A stretch of 64,000 nucleotides of DNA, taken from contig NZ_QLNP01000098.1 of the NCBI RefSeq assembly GCF_003261175.1, positions 62,001-126,000 of the forward strand. The letters run 5' to 3'. A program made the translations under genes and the position numbers. The stretch's first letter is position 1. Each line of letters opens with the position of its first letter. The notes beneath the pieces are model-generated. The model was not told the DNA's origin. It did not search any database and saw only the letters and a list, made by a program, of their open reading frames with translations. Of this stretch, positions 8,962-17,153 are shown in pieces. This DNA comes from Arthrobacter globiformis. Its GTDB lineage: Bacteria > Actinomycetota > Actinomycetes > Actinomycetales > Micrococcaceae.

Positions 8962-10494
8962 ATGCACAACTCCTCAACACCGCAGTCCGGGCCCGCAATG
9001 GAGCAGGCCGAGGACTTCGAAGCCTGGCTGCAGCCCATTCCCGAATCCGCGCGCACCCGCAAGGTCTCCGGCCAGTTCTGGATCTGGGCCGGCGCAAACC
9101 TCGCCCCGATCAACTGGGTCCTGGGCGCCCTGGGCATCAACCTCGGACTGGGGTTCGCCGACACCGTCACCGTCCTGGTCCTGGGCAACCTGATCGGCAT
9201 GCTGCTCTTCGGCTGCTTCGTCCTGCTCGGCCAAAAGACCGGCGCCACCGGCATGGTCCTGGCCCGCGCCGCGTTCGGCCGCCGCGGCAACTACCTGCCG
9301 GCCGCCATCCAGGCACTGCTGGTGGTGGGCTGGTGCGCCGTGAACACCTGGATCATCCTCGACCTGGTCATGGCACTCTTCGGCACGCTGGGCTGGGTGG
9401 ATCCTGCCGCCCACAACTACGCCTGGAAGATCGGCGTCGCCACGTTCATCATGGCCGCCCAGGTTGCCATCGCGTGGTTCGGTTACAAGGCCATCGCCGC
9501 CTTCGAAAAATGGACCGTGCCGCCCACCATCATCATCCTGGTGGTCATGTCCGCCGTCGCGTGGTTCGGCCTGAAGATCGACTGGACCTACGCCGGCCCC
9601 GCCGGCAACATCCTGGAAGGCTCAGAGCGTATTGCCGCCATGAGCGCCGTGATGACGGCCATCGGCATCGGCTGGGGCATCACCTGGTTCACCTACGCCG
9701 CCGACTACTCCCGCTTCGTCAGCACCTCCGTGCCCAAGAAAAAGGTCTACCTGGCCTCGGTCCTGGGCCAGTTCATCCCCGTCGTCTGGCTCGGCGTCCT
9801 CGGCGCCAGCCTCGCCACCAACAGCGGCGAGGTCGACCCCGGCAAGCTCATCGTCCAAAACTTCGGCGCCATGGCCCTGCCCGTCCTCCTGATGGTGCTG
9901 CACGGCCCCATCGCCACCAACATCCTGAACATCTACACCTTCTCAGTGGCCACGCAGGCGCTCGACATCACCATCAGCCGCCGGAAACTCAACCTGTTCG
10001 TCGGCGTCTTCTCGCTCATCGCCGTCGTCTACTTCATCTTCCAGGAGGACTTCGCCGCGGTGCTCGACGCCTGGCTGATCGGCCTGGTGGCCTGGGTGGC
10101 TGCCTGGGGCGGCGTGATGCTGGTGCACTTCTTCTGGCTGGAGAAGCGCTGGCCCGGCAACGTGGAACGGCTGTTCGACGGCGTCGGCACCCGGCGTCTG
10201 CCCGTGGTCAACTGGGCCGGCGTGACTGCGCTGCTCGCCGGTATCTTCGCCACCTGGCTGTTCATGTACGGGCTGGTTCCGGTGATGCAGGGCCCGATCG
10301 CGGTTGCCCTGGGCGGGTGGGATCTCTCCTGGCTGGCCGGCGGCCTTACCAGCGCCGCGGTCTACGCGGTTCTCGGCCCCCGGCTACACCGGCCATACGT
10401 GACGGTGACGTCCGACGGCGGCACCGCGGCTGTGGCGGCCAGCGCACCTTCCGCCGCGGAGACACCCCAGCCGGTTCCCGCCGTCGAACTCTAA
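8962..10494 (+). CDS. NCS1-family purine/cytosine-type permease
   Basis: The 510-residue membrane protein has about twelve hydrophobic segments and NCS1 features: QFWIWAGANLAPINWVLGAL in helix 1 and GQKTGATGMVLARAAFGRRG after helix 2. NCS1 proteins import nucleobases, allantoin, hydantoins or related rings with H+ or Na+. The ATG at 8962 is preceded by CGGAGG; the frame is open upstream but crosses the promoter region. It is divergent from the PucR gene and 48 bases upstream of the deacetylase gene, suggesting uptake of the compound that enzyme acts on. Confidence 0.9.
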   Translation: MHNSSTPQSGPAMEQAEDFEAWLQPIPESARTRKVSGQFWIWAGANLAPINWVLGALGINLGLGFADTVTVLVLGNLIGMLLFGCFVLLGQKTGATGMVLARAAFGRRGNYLPAAIQALLVVGWCAVNTWIILDLVMALFGTLGWVDPAAHNYAWKIGVATFIMAAQVAIAWFGYKAIAAFEKWTVPPTIIILVVMSAVAWFGLKIDWTYAGPAGNILEGSERIAAMSAVMTAIGIGWGITWFTYAADYSRFVSTSVPKKKVYLASVLGQFIPVVWLGVLGASLATNSGEVDPGKLIVQNFGAMALPVLLMVLHGPIATNILNIYTFSVATQALDITISRRKLNLFVGVFSLIAVVYFIFQEDFAAVLDAWLIGLVAWVAAWGGVMLVHFFWLEKRWPGNVERLFDGVGTRRLPVVNWAGVTALLAGIFATWLFMYGLVPVMQGPIAVALGGWDLSWLAGGLTSAAVYAVLGPRLHRPYVTVTSDGGTAAVAASAPSAAETPQPVPAVEL

Positions 10495-10542
10495 ATCCTT
10501 CTCTTCCTCTGCACTTCGCCCTCTGACGAAAGGAACCCCGGC

Positions 10543-11508
10543 ATGAGCACCAGCGCCTTCGCGGATTCCCAGCACCCCATCACCTGGCCGGCCGGCTTCA
10601 AAGCCGCAGCATCCTTCACCTTCGACGTCGACGCCGAATCCTGCGTCTTCGCGCACGACCCCACCAGCACCCGGCGCATGTCGCTCATGAGCCACCAGTC
10701 GTACGGGCCGAAGGTCGCTGTGCCCCGGTTGCTGCAGATCCTGGCGCGGCAGGAGGTGCGCGGGACGTTCTTCATCCCCGGGTTCACCGCGGAAAGCTAC
10801 CCCGACGTGGTGCGGCAGATCGTCGACGGCGGCCACGAGGTTGCGCACCACGGCTACCTCCACGAACCGATGCAGGGGATCGACGCCGCCACCGAGGCGA
10901 GCTACATGGACCGGGGACTGGAGACGCTGGAGAAGGTCGCCGGAATCCGTCCGGTTGGGTACCGGGCTCCGTGGTGGGAACTGAACTGGCACTCGCCGGC
11001 GCTCCTGGCTGACCGAGGCTTCCTCTACGACTCGAGCCTGCTCGACGGCGACGCACCGTACCGGATGTCGGTGTCCTCGGGTTCACCCTCCGGTGCCGGC
11101 GACACCCGCGACATCGTGGAGATCCCCGTGGACTGGACCCTCGACGACTGGGAGCAGTACGCGTTCTACCCCGGCGTGACCGGCAGCGGCGTGATCGAAA
11201 GCCCCGCGAAGGTGCTGGAGATGTGGACGCTTGAGGCGGAGGCGCACCACTCACAGGGAAGCTGCTTCGTGCTCACGAACCACCCGTTCATCTCGGGCCG
11301 GCCGTCCAAAGCCGTGGCCCTGGAGCGGCTGATCGAGCGGGTCAAGGGCATGGACGGCATGTGGGTGACGACCCTGGAGCAGATCGCTGAGCACACCAAG
11401 GCGACCGTTTCCGAGGTCCACACGCACGCCAGGATCGACGTGCCTGCCGCCCCCGGTTACGGCGCGCGGTTCAAGCCGGGGCAGGTGCAGGTGCCCGTAC
11501 TCAGCTAA
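10543..11508 (+). CDS. Polysaccharide-deacetylase-fold hydrolase (PuuE/cyclic-imide hydrolase type)
   Basis: The 321-residue protein has the NodB-fold metal site: TFDVDAES near residue 28 (the family has Asp-Asp or Asp-x-Asp here), HEVAHHGYLHEP (His ligands) near residue 100, and GYRAPWWELN. It has no signal peptide, unlike wall deacetylases. This form matches cytosolic PuuE-like allantoinases and cyclic-imide hydrolases. Next to a PucR regulator and an NCS1 permease, opening of a ring nitrogen compound is much more likely than chitin or peptidoglycan deacetylation. AAAGGAA precedes the ATG. A strong hairpin follows the stop. Confidence 0.85.
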   Translation: MSTSAFADSQHPITWPAGFKAAASFTFDVDAESCVFAHDPTSTRRMSLMSHQSYGPKVAVPRLLQILARQEVRGTFFIPGFTAESYPDVVRQIVDGGHEVAHHGYLHEPMQGIDAATEASYMDRGLETLEKVAGIRPVGYRAPWWELNWHSPALLADRGFLYDSSLLDGDAPYRMSVSSGSPSGAGDTRDIVEIPVDWTLDDWEQYAFYPGVTGSGVIESPAKVLEMWTLEAEAHHSQGSCFVLTNHPFISGRPSKAVALERLIERVKGMDGMWVTTLEQIAEHTKATVSEVHTHARIDVPAAPGYGARFKPGQVQVPVLS

Positions 11509-11536
11509 CGCGGCGTGGTTTAGAGACGACAGTCGA

Positions 11537-11592
11537 GCGCGAGCGGACACTTGAGGCCCTTCATTGCGGGGGCGCCAAGTGTCCGTTCGCGC
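11537..11592. terminator. Bidirectional terminator-like hairpin between convergent genes
   Basis: Arms of 17 bp with a single mismatch (GCGCGAGCGGACACTTG at 11537-11553 and its near complement at 11576-11592) enclose a G+C-rich loop. It sits between the ends of the deacetylase gene (+) and the GH3-like gene (-), the expected place for a shared terminator. There is no long U-tract. Confidence 0.65.
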
Positions 11593-11621
11593 TTTCTGGG
11601 TTGATGCGTACTACTGTCCCT

Positions 11622-12920
11622 TTAGTGCCCGGCCTTCACCGTCAGCACCTTCAGCGCGGCGGCGTTGACAGCCGCGGCGAACGCAGGATTGTGCTGGGCG
11701 AGCTGAAGCACCGCGGAGTACATGGCGGGAATGGCGCGGGGGTTGGCGCACAGCAGCATGGTTCCGCCGGCGTTGATGAAGCTCGTGGCCCGGGTGCCCA
11801 GGGCCCACGGTGCCAGCTGCGCCGCGTTGCACAGGTCGTCGGACAGGACGACGCCGGTGAAATGCAGGTCCGAGCGCAACATCGTCCGCATGATCAGCGG
11901 TGAGAACGGCGCGATGTGGCCGGCGTCGATGCGCGTGTAGTAGGCGCTGGAGACCATCACCCACCGGGCACCCGACTGGATGGCGGTCCGGAACGGCAGC
12001 AGGTACGGGTCCGTGCGTGTGGTGACGGTGTCCTTCACGTTCCGCGTGGTGTCCGTGTTCAGAGTAACGCGGCCCAGGCCGGGGAAATGCTTGACGACAG
12101 GGGCGATGCCGGCCTGTCGCATGCCGGCTGCGAAGGCGCCGCCATGAGCTGAGACCGCCTGCGGCGTGAACCCGTATTCGCGGCCAAAGAAACCGATCGG
12201 CGCGTTATGCGGAGCGAACTGTCTGCTCGGCACTGTGTCCAAAACCGGCGCCAGGTTCATGGTGAGCCCGGCCGCGCGCAGCTGGCTTCCCCACACGCGC
12301 GCGCTTGTCTGGAGGACCGCCGTCGTCTGTGTTCCCTGCGACAGTGCCGTGGGAATAGCCGAAAACCCCGGCCCGCCGAGGACCTGGACGAAGCCGCCCT
12401 CCTGGTCGGTAGCCACGGCAAGGCGGATGCCGCCCGTGCTGGCCGCCGACACGGTTGCCGTCATCCGGCGAACGACGGCGGCCGTCGCCGCAGTGCCCGC
12501 GCGGCTGCGCCCCGCGAGGTACACATTGCCGACGTGGTACCTGGTGAGGCCGGACATGGTGTTGGCGTCCGCTCCGGCGGCCGTGGCCGCCACCATGAAC
12601 AGCTGGCCGATACGCTGCGCCAGCGTGAGCCGGGCGAGCTGCTGCGCCGGAGTGGGTGCAGCCGGAGTGGGTGCAGCCGGAGTGGGTGCCGCCGTGGCGG
12701 CGGCAGTATGGCGGGCGGCGGGCTTGGGTACGGTACGGCGGACAGCTGCGGGCTGGCTTGTTGAAGGTCGGCTTACGGCGGGCCGGGGCGTTGCGGGCAG
12801 GAGCTCGGCCCTTGTCGCCGACTGGGACTTGCTTGTCGCGGGCTGGGGAGGGCCGCCCGCGGCAGACAGAGCGAGCAAAAGCGCGGCTCCGACAACTGCC
12901 AATTTACTCAGATGATGCAT
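11622..12920 (-). CDS. Exported glycoside hydrolase family 3 (beta-N-acetylhexosaminidase-like) protein
   Basis: The 432-residue protein begins with a signal sequence (SKLAVVGAALLLALSAAGG), then about 80 residues of Pro/Thr/Ala linker including three tandem five-residue repeats. The GH3 N-terminal domain follows: LTLAQRIGQLFMVA, LAVATDQEGGFVQ, VVKHFPGLGRVTLNTD (the KHFPG motif, with Leu where His is usual) and VVLSDDLCNA, where the usual catalytic Asp occurs. Family members trim muropeptides or other beta-linked amino sugars. It lacks the C-terminal domain of two-domain GH3 enzymes. The MHHLSK start (12920) is preferred over an upstream in-frame start because it begins the signal sequence. 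Confidence 0.85.
   Translation of the reverse strand: MHHLSKLAVVGAALLLALSAAGGPPQPATSKSQSATRAELLPATPRPAVSRPSTSQPAAVRRTVPKPAARHTAAATAAPTPAAPTPAAPTPAQQLARLTLAQRIGQLFMVAATAAGADANTMSGLTRYHVGNVYLAGRSRAGTAATAAVVRRMTATVSAASTGGIRLAVATDQEGGFVQVLGGPGFSAIPTALSQGTQTTAVLQTSARVWGSQLRAAGLTMNLAPVLDTVPSRQFAPHNAPIGFFGREYGFTPQAVSAHGGAFAAGMRQAGIAPVVKHFPGLGRVTLNTDTTRNVKDTVTTRTDPYLLPFRTAIQSGARWVMVSSAYYTRIDAGHIAPFSPLIMRTMLRSDLHFTGVVLSDDLCNAAQLAPWALGTRATSFINAGGTMLLCANPRAIPAMYSAVLQLAQHNPAFAAAVNAAALKVLTVKAGH
12646..12690. repeat. Three tandem 15-bp repeats inside the GH3 linker
   Basis: Three copies of the 15-mer GCCGGAGTGGGTGCA (the last with one change) encode a repeated Ala/Pro/Thr pentapeptide in the linker after the signal sequence. 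Such in-frame repeats vary by slippage and change linker length without breaking the protein. Confidence 0.9.
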
Positions 12921-13011
12921 GTTCACACGGCTTTGCTGGGGCACACATATATCAATGAGCGTACGCCGTTTCCGCCCTGCCGGATTCACCCCTCCGCGCC
13001 TCGTTTTGCCA

Positions 13012-13048
13012 AAAAGGGCCGCCTCGAAGCACTTCGAGCGGCCCTTTT
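13012..13048 (-). terminator. Intrinsic terminator of the CHRD-lipoprotein-sortase operon
   Basis: A long stem is formed by AAAAGGGCCGC (13012-13022) with GCGGCCCTTTT (13038-13048), extended by CTCGAAG/CTTCGAG inside. On the minus strand the 3' arm ends in five T residues. It lies about 60 bases beyond the sortase stop codon. Confidence 0.85.
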
Positions 13049-13108
13049 AGGCCAAACGGCGGAGGAGGGCAACACTGCAGGGTGCGGCGGGTCAGGCGGA
13101 GGTCTGCC

Positions 13109-13801
13109 TCAACCGGCCGACTTGAGCTTGGCATACACCACGTAGTTGTCGTTAAAGAGGCCGGTGGCGGGGTCGTAGCCGTCGCAGGTGATGAGCCTCA
13201 ACTCCGGGCCCTTGGTGTTGCCGTAGACCTCGAACGTGGGGAAGTCGTTCTTGCTGTACGCGGTGGTCCTGGCCACCGTGAAGACGGTGGCACTCTTGTC
13301 GGCGCGCTGCACCCTGATTTCCGCACCCGTCTTCAAAGCGCGGAGGTTGGCGAAGACGCCGGGACCGCCATCAGTGGCGTTGACGTGCCCCAGCAGTACG
13401 GCCGGGCCCGTCTCACCGGGCGACGGCGACCCGGAGTACCAGCCGGCAGGCGCACCCGGCCCGTCCGGCGGCACTTCCAGCGACCCGTTTGCCCGGAGCT
13501 GCAGCTTCACCAGCGGGGACTGGACCCCGATGGAAGGAACAGCCACCGACACGGGAGCGGGAGCCGGCCGGACAGGAGAGGGCACAATCGCTCTCCGGCC
13601 GGCCGCCGCCGTCGTGCTTTTGGTTGATGCCGGCGTTTTGGTTGGCGGCTGCGAGGACGAAGGGGCCGGGGACGCTGCCGCCGGCGGTGCCGCCGTGGTG
13701 GGGGCCGACGACGGCGCTTGGGTTCCGCAGCCGGCCAGGAGCAGGCTGCCGAGCAGCAGGAGGGCAGCCGCGCTGCGCTGACGCTGGAATGAGGAATCCA
13801 T
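13109..13801 (-). CDS. Class F sortase (membrane lipoprotein)
   Basis: The 230-residue protein has a lipobox (LLLAGC, Cys about 25), a Ser/Pro/Thr-rich linker, and a sortase core: SIGVQSPLVKLQL, a catalytic His in AVLLGHVNATDG (His139), and a catalytic Cys in LRLITCDGYDP (Cys206) followed by NDNYVVYAKL. This matches the actinobacterial class F sortases, small transpeptidases that attach surface proteins to the wall. It is the last gene of an operon with a lipoprotein (3 bases upstream) and a CHRD-domain protein whose C-terminus has a membrane segment and Arg tail, a likely substrate. Lipid anchoring of a sortase is unusual. Confidence 0.88.
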   Translation of the reverse strand: MDSSFQRQRSAAALLLLGSLLLAGCGTQAPSSAPTTAAPPAAASPAPSSSQPPTKTPASTKSTTAAAGRRAIVPSPVRPAPAPVSVAVPSIGVQSPLVKLQLRANGSLEVPPDGPGAPAGWYSGSPSPGETGPAVLLGHVNATDGGPGVFANLRALKTGAEIRVQRADKSATVFTVARTTAYSKNDFPTFEVYGNTKGPELRLITCDGYDPATGLFNDNYVVYAKLKSAG

Positions 13802-13804
13802 GGC

Positions 13805-14443
13805 TCAGTGGTGTTCTTTCCAGCAGGCCAGGATGGTGGTGGCCACCTGGTAGGCGAAGTCGGTGGGAGCCACCTTCTGGGGCCCGACGGCGGCCGGCAG
13901 CCCGGTGGCGTTGACGTACAGGGTGCTGCTGTCCTTGAGGAATATGACCGCCCCGCCGGGGGTCTGGGCCGCCGGGAAGCCGAGGTTTGCGAGGCCCTTG
14001 ATGGGTGCCGCTTCGAGCTTGTCCTGCAGGGCGTCGAAGTATTTGCGTGCCGGGGCGGGGTCAGGGGATTCCTTCACCGAGATCACGAGCGGACCTTCGG
14101 CAAGGTGGTAGGTGCACGTGTAGGTGCTGTCCGTCCATTCGTCCACGGTGTGCGGAGCCTGCTTCAGGGCCAAGATGGAGGAGATATCGTCCTTGGTTTC
14201 CTTTCCGCAGATCATTTTCAAGGCCTCGGAGGGGCCGGGAGATTGGGGGGCGGAAGATTGGGTTTGGGCGTGCGGGTCACCGGAGTGCGTAGCCGCCGGG
14301 CTCGACGGCGGCGGTGGTGCGCTCGCTGTTTCAGCCCGCCCCGTGCTTCCCGCGGCTGCGGCGCAGCCTGACAGCAGCAGCGATGCCACGGCCAGCGACA
14401 CCATCGCGTGGTTGCGGTTCTTCGTTGCTCTGATCATCCTCAT
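13805..14443 (-). CDS. Secreted lipoprotein of unknown function in the sortase operon
   Basis: The 212-residue protein starts MRMIRATKNRNHAMVS and has a lipobox LLLSGC, a Pro/Ser-rich linker, and a folded part with MICGKETKDDISSILALK, YTCTYHLAEGPLVISV and AVIFLKDSSTLYVNATG. Two cysteines (ICGKE and YTCTY) are spaced as in DUF3558-like actinobacterial lipoproteins, though I cannot assign the family with certainty. It lies between the CHRD gene and the sortase gene, and its stop overlaps the region of the sortase start. The ATG at 14443 is chosen because it opens a normal signal sequence; the frame is open further upstream. Confidence 0.75.
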   Translation of the reverse strand: MRMIRATKNRNHAMVSLAVASLLLSGCAAAAGSTGRAETASAPPPPSSPAATHSGDPHAQTQSSAPQSPGPSEALKMICGKETKDDISSILALKQAPHTVDEWTDSTYTCTYHLAEGPLVISVKESPDPAPARKYFDALQDKLEAAPIKGLANLGFPAAQTPGGAVIFLKDSSTLYVNATGLPAAVGPQKVAPTDFAYQVATTILACWKEHH

Positions 14444-14546
14444 CGTCCTGTCCTGGAGTGTGGTTCTTCGGTGTGGCCGGGAGGTACTCCGGCTGCCGCG
14501 GAGGCCGCGAAGGCATCCGCGGCAACCGGAATCGGTGCCCGATACC

Positions 14547-15326
14547 CTATGCTGCGTCGGCTGCCCTGCGGCGGCGGACCATGTAGGTTCCGCCCGCTGC
14601 GGCAGCGAGGACGAGGCCGCCGCCCAAAGCCAGCACCCCGGCGTCGTTCTTCTGCGGAGTCTGCTCAACACCGGTGTCCGCGCCGCCCACCGGCATGGCC
14701 ATCTGGCCGGCGGTCAGGGTGCCGCAGAGGGCCGGCGACGTGGCGGCCAGCGGCAGGCTGGGCACGAGGTCGCTCTTGGCGGCCTGGCCGGCAGCACTCA
14801 GGGTCGCAGGGTCGAGGCCGTGGACAACAACAACGGCGGTGCCGTTATGCAGGGCTGCCTTGGTCTCGGCGTTGAGCGGGAAGCTGCGGTCGATGGTGTA
14901 GGCGCCGCCCTGGCCGGCGACCTTAAGGTCCAGGCCGGCTGCCGGGCTGGTATCGCCGCTGGTGGAGAGCGTGGTGCCGATCTTGCCGTAGGCCGGGGCG
15001 CCCTCGGTGGTGGAGATGACGCCGTCGCCGTTGGCATCGGCTGACGGGGCGGGGCACTGGCCCTTGGCGCCGACATGGATGTGCTGCACGTGCGGGTACG
15101 GGGCGTTGTTGAACGTCGTGGCGAGGCCGGAGACGTTGAGGACCACGTGCGCCTGGTCGCCGGTGACGTGCAGGGTGATGTTGCCCGAAGCGGAGCTGCC
15201 GTTCAGCTGGCCGAGCGCGGCCTGGTAGGTGTGGTCGCCGTCGTGGGCCATGGCAGGTGCGCCGGACAGGGCCAGTGCGCCGAGAGCGAGGGTCGGGACG
15301 GCCAGAAGTCGCAAAGTCTTATTCAT
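14547..15326 (-). CDS. CHRD-domain surface protein with C-terminal membrane anchor
   Basis: The 259-residue protein has a signal peptide (MNKTLRLLAVPTLALGAL, cleavage near APAMA-HDGD), a CHRD-type beta-sandwich (ARLGQLNGS-like QAALGQLNGSSASGN, then HVVLNVSGL and HVQHIHVGAKGQCPA) and a C-terminal tail: GVEQTPQKNDAG, a hydrophobic segment and RRRR. The tail looks like a sorting signal without an LPXTG motif. AGGAG precedes the start. It is the first gene of an operon that ends in a class F sortase, so wall attachment by that sortase is the natural hypothesis. The ligand of the CHRD domain is unknown. Confidence 0.82.
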   Translation of the reverse strand: MNKTLRLLAVPTLALGALALSGAPAMAHDGDHTYQAALGQLNGSSASGNITLHVTGDQAHVVLNVSGLATTFNNAPYPHVQHIHVGAKGQCPAPSADANGDGVISTTEGAPAYGKIGTTLSTSGDTSPAAGLDLKVAGQGGAYTIDRSFPLNAETKAALHNGTAVVVVHGLDPATLSAAGQAAKSDLVPSLPLAATSPALCGTLTAGQMAMPVGGADTGVEQTPQKNDAGVLALGGGLVLAAAAGGTYMVRRRRAADAA

Positions 15327-15682
15327 CGGAAGCGTTCTCCTCGTGCGAGTGGTGGTGGATCTCCCGTGGATGGGACACAGGCAGTTCGGAGCAGCGCAGG
15401 GACCGGATGGGCGCAAAAGTGAGCTGGCTTACTTTTCTTCCGTTGTGCGACATTGGGCGCGCGGCGGGAGCGGCACCGGAAGTACCGCCGGAGGGCCTCG
15501 GCCGAGGGCATGGAGATGCCGCCCTGCGGTGTTGGGGGCCATCGCAGGACGGCATGGATCAACGGTACTTTGCCGTGGTTCGCCCCAACAGTATTTCCTT
15601 TGTCGTGGCGGAAATCTTAACGGTTTTTTAACGCCTCTCCGCGTCTGGGATGCCGAAACGGCGGGGGTCACTCAACCGAGGG
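15327..15682. other. Intergenic region upstream of the CHRD operon
   Basis: About 356 bases between the CHRD start and the end of the regulator gene at 15683. It contains short A/T-rich runs (around 15590-15630, including TTTTTTAA) unlike the flanking genes, consistent with a promoter or terminator region. No gene, RNA or clear operator was recognised. Confidence 0.45.
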
Positions 15683-16591
15683 TTACCCCTTGGCGGGCTT
15701 GGGCTCCAGTGTGGCCTGCCGTGGCAAGCCAGCCGCGGTTTGCTCCTGACTCGCGGCCCAGCTGGCCAGCAGTTTGAGGGCGTCTTCCTCGGCCGAACCT
15801 GGCTGCGCGCTGTAAGCGGTCAGCGTCAGTCCGGGATCAGCCGCCAGGTCCATGGCGTCGAAGGCCAAGTCGAGGCGGCCCACCACCGGGTGGTGGAAGT
15901 GCTTGAGGCCGGTCCGGTGGAGGCGCACGTTGTGGGCTGCCCACCGGATGCGGAACTCATCGCTCCGTGTGGACAGTTCCCCGATCAGGTCCTGGAGGGC
16001 CTTGTCGTACGGGTCCCTGCCGGCCTCGGTGCGCAGCAGGGCCACGGTGGTGTTGGCCGAGTCCTCCCACGCCGGATAGAACGTGCGGGCCCGCGGATCG
16101 AGGAAGCAGAACCGGGCCAGGTTGACCTGCTGCTCGGCGCGGCCGAACGCCTCCGAATACAGGGCCCGTCCAAGATTGTTGATGGCCAGGATGTCCAGCC
16201 GCCCGTTGCGCACGAAGGCCGGAGACCCGGTCATCCCGTGAAGGATCGCCTGCAGGCTGGGACGGACCGTCTGCTTCCGGGCAGGTCGACGCCGGGCCTT
16301 GCCTCCCGCGCTGGCCGCGCGGGCAAGGTCGAACAGATGCTCTCGTTCGGCCTCATCCAGCTGCAGTGCCCTGGCGACCGCCTCCAGCACGTCATCTGAG
16401 GCGCCGGCGAGGTTCCCGCGTTCGAGGCGGGTGTAGTACTCGATGCTGACCCCGGCCAGGGAGGCAACTTCCCCGCGGCGCAGTCCAGGCACGCGCCGGT
16501 TGCCGCCGTAGTCTGGCAGGCCGGCCTGGTCCGGGGTGATCCTCGCCCTGCGGGAGGCCAGGAAGTCGCGGATTTCGGTGCGGTTGTCCAT
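15683..16591 (-). CDS. Helix-turn-helix transcriptional regulator, MmyB-like (second copy)
   Basis: The 302-residue protein has the same layout as the regulator at 4500: N-terminal HTH (DQAGLPDYGGNRRVPGLRRG, VASLAGVSIEYYTRLERGN) and MmyB-like ligand domain (SPAFVRNGRLDILAINNLGR, NLARFCFLDPRARTF). It is divergent from a cupin gene (128 bases between starts), which it probably controls. TAGCGT lies seven bases before the ATG with no Shine-Dalgarno, so the mRNA is probably leaderless. The C-terminus ends in a Lys/Pro tail. The ligand is unknown. Confidence 0.9.
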   Translation of the reverse strand: MDNRTEIRDFLASRRARITPDQAGLPDYGGNRRVPGLRRGEVASLAGVSIEYYTRLERGNLAGASDDVLEAVARALQLDEAEREHLFDLARAASAGGKARRRPARKQTVRPSLQAILHGMTGSPAFVRNGRLDILAINNLGRALYSEAFGRAEQQVNLARFCFLDPRARTFYPAWEDSANTTVALLRTEAGRDPYDKALQDLIGELSTRSDEFRIRWAAHNVRLHRTGLKHFHHPVVGRLDLAFDAMDLAADPGLTLTAYSAQPGSAEEDALKLLASWAASQEQTAAGLPRQATLEPKPAKG

Positions 16592-16598
16592 GCCTATA

Positions 16599-16666
16599 AC
16601 GCTAGGGGCATTCCGGCCCTGTGAGGGAGTCCCTGCCGGTACCCCTAAGAACGGTGACTCCCTTAC
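16599..16666. promoter_or_regulatory. Divergent promoter with an inverted-repeat operator
   Basis: GTGAGGGAGTC (16621-16631) and GACTCCCTTAC (16656-16666) form an 11-bp inverted repeat with one mismatch between the divergent regulator and cupin genes. The -10-like hexamer of the regulator (TAGCGT on the minus strand, 16604-16599) lies beside it. This is the likely binding site of the MmyB-type regulator; the assignment is inference. Confidence 0.5.
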
Positions 16667-16719
16667 CTGTCCTGTCTGGGGTTCTCTGGTAACTGGAGAC
16701 GAACAAAAGGAGAATCACA

Positions 16720-17133
16720 GTGGAAATTGCGCCCAAGCCGCCCACCGTCAAGAACCCGCCCGAGCAGTTCACCGGCGACGTGTGGCTGGACATGATCGCC
16801 AGTCCGCAGAACGACAACCAGCGCATGGTGGTGGCCAAGGTGCGCTTCGCGCCCGGTGCACGCACTGCCTGGCACAGCCACTCCAACGGCCAGACTCTGC
16901 ACATCACCGAGGGGATCGGGCTGGTGCAGTCCCGGGGCGGGGAGCTCTTCGAGGTTCACCCCGGCCAGACCATCTACACGCCGCCCGGAGAACTGCACTG
17001 GCACGGAGCCGCCCCGGACAGCTACATGGAGCACCTGGCCATGCTGGAAAGCGGCGGGGACCCCGCCGACGGCGGCTGGTTCGAGCACGTCACCGACGAG
17101 GAATACAACGGCCCCCGCACGGTGGCGAAGTAG
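16720..17133 (+). CDS. Cupin-domain protein ((R)-mandelonitrile-lyase-like)
   Basis: The 137-residue single-domain cupin has motif 1 PGARTAWHSHSNGQTLHITEG (His-x-His then Glu-type spacing, about residues 46-66) and motif 2 PGQTIYTPPGELHWHGAAPD, giving the metal-binding His set. Closely similar cupins paired with carboxymuconolactone-decarboxylase-like proteins are common in bacteria; some have hydroxynitrile lyase activity in vitro, while most substrates are unknown. It starts with GTG at 16720 with AAAAGGAG upstream and is 20 bases from the next gene, forming a two-gene operon under the divergent regulator. Confidence 0.88.
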   Translation: MEIAPKPPTVKNPPEQFTGDVWLDMIASPQNDNQRMVVAKVRFAPGARTAWHSHSNGQTLHITEGIGLVQSRGGELFEVHPGQTIYTPPGELHWHGAAPDSYMEHLAMLESGGDPADGGWFEHVTDEEYNGPRTVAK

Positions 17134-17153
17134 GAAAGGGCAGGAGAAAACTC

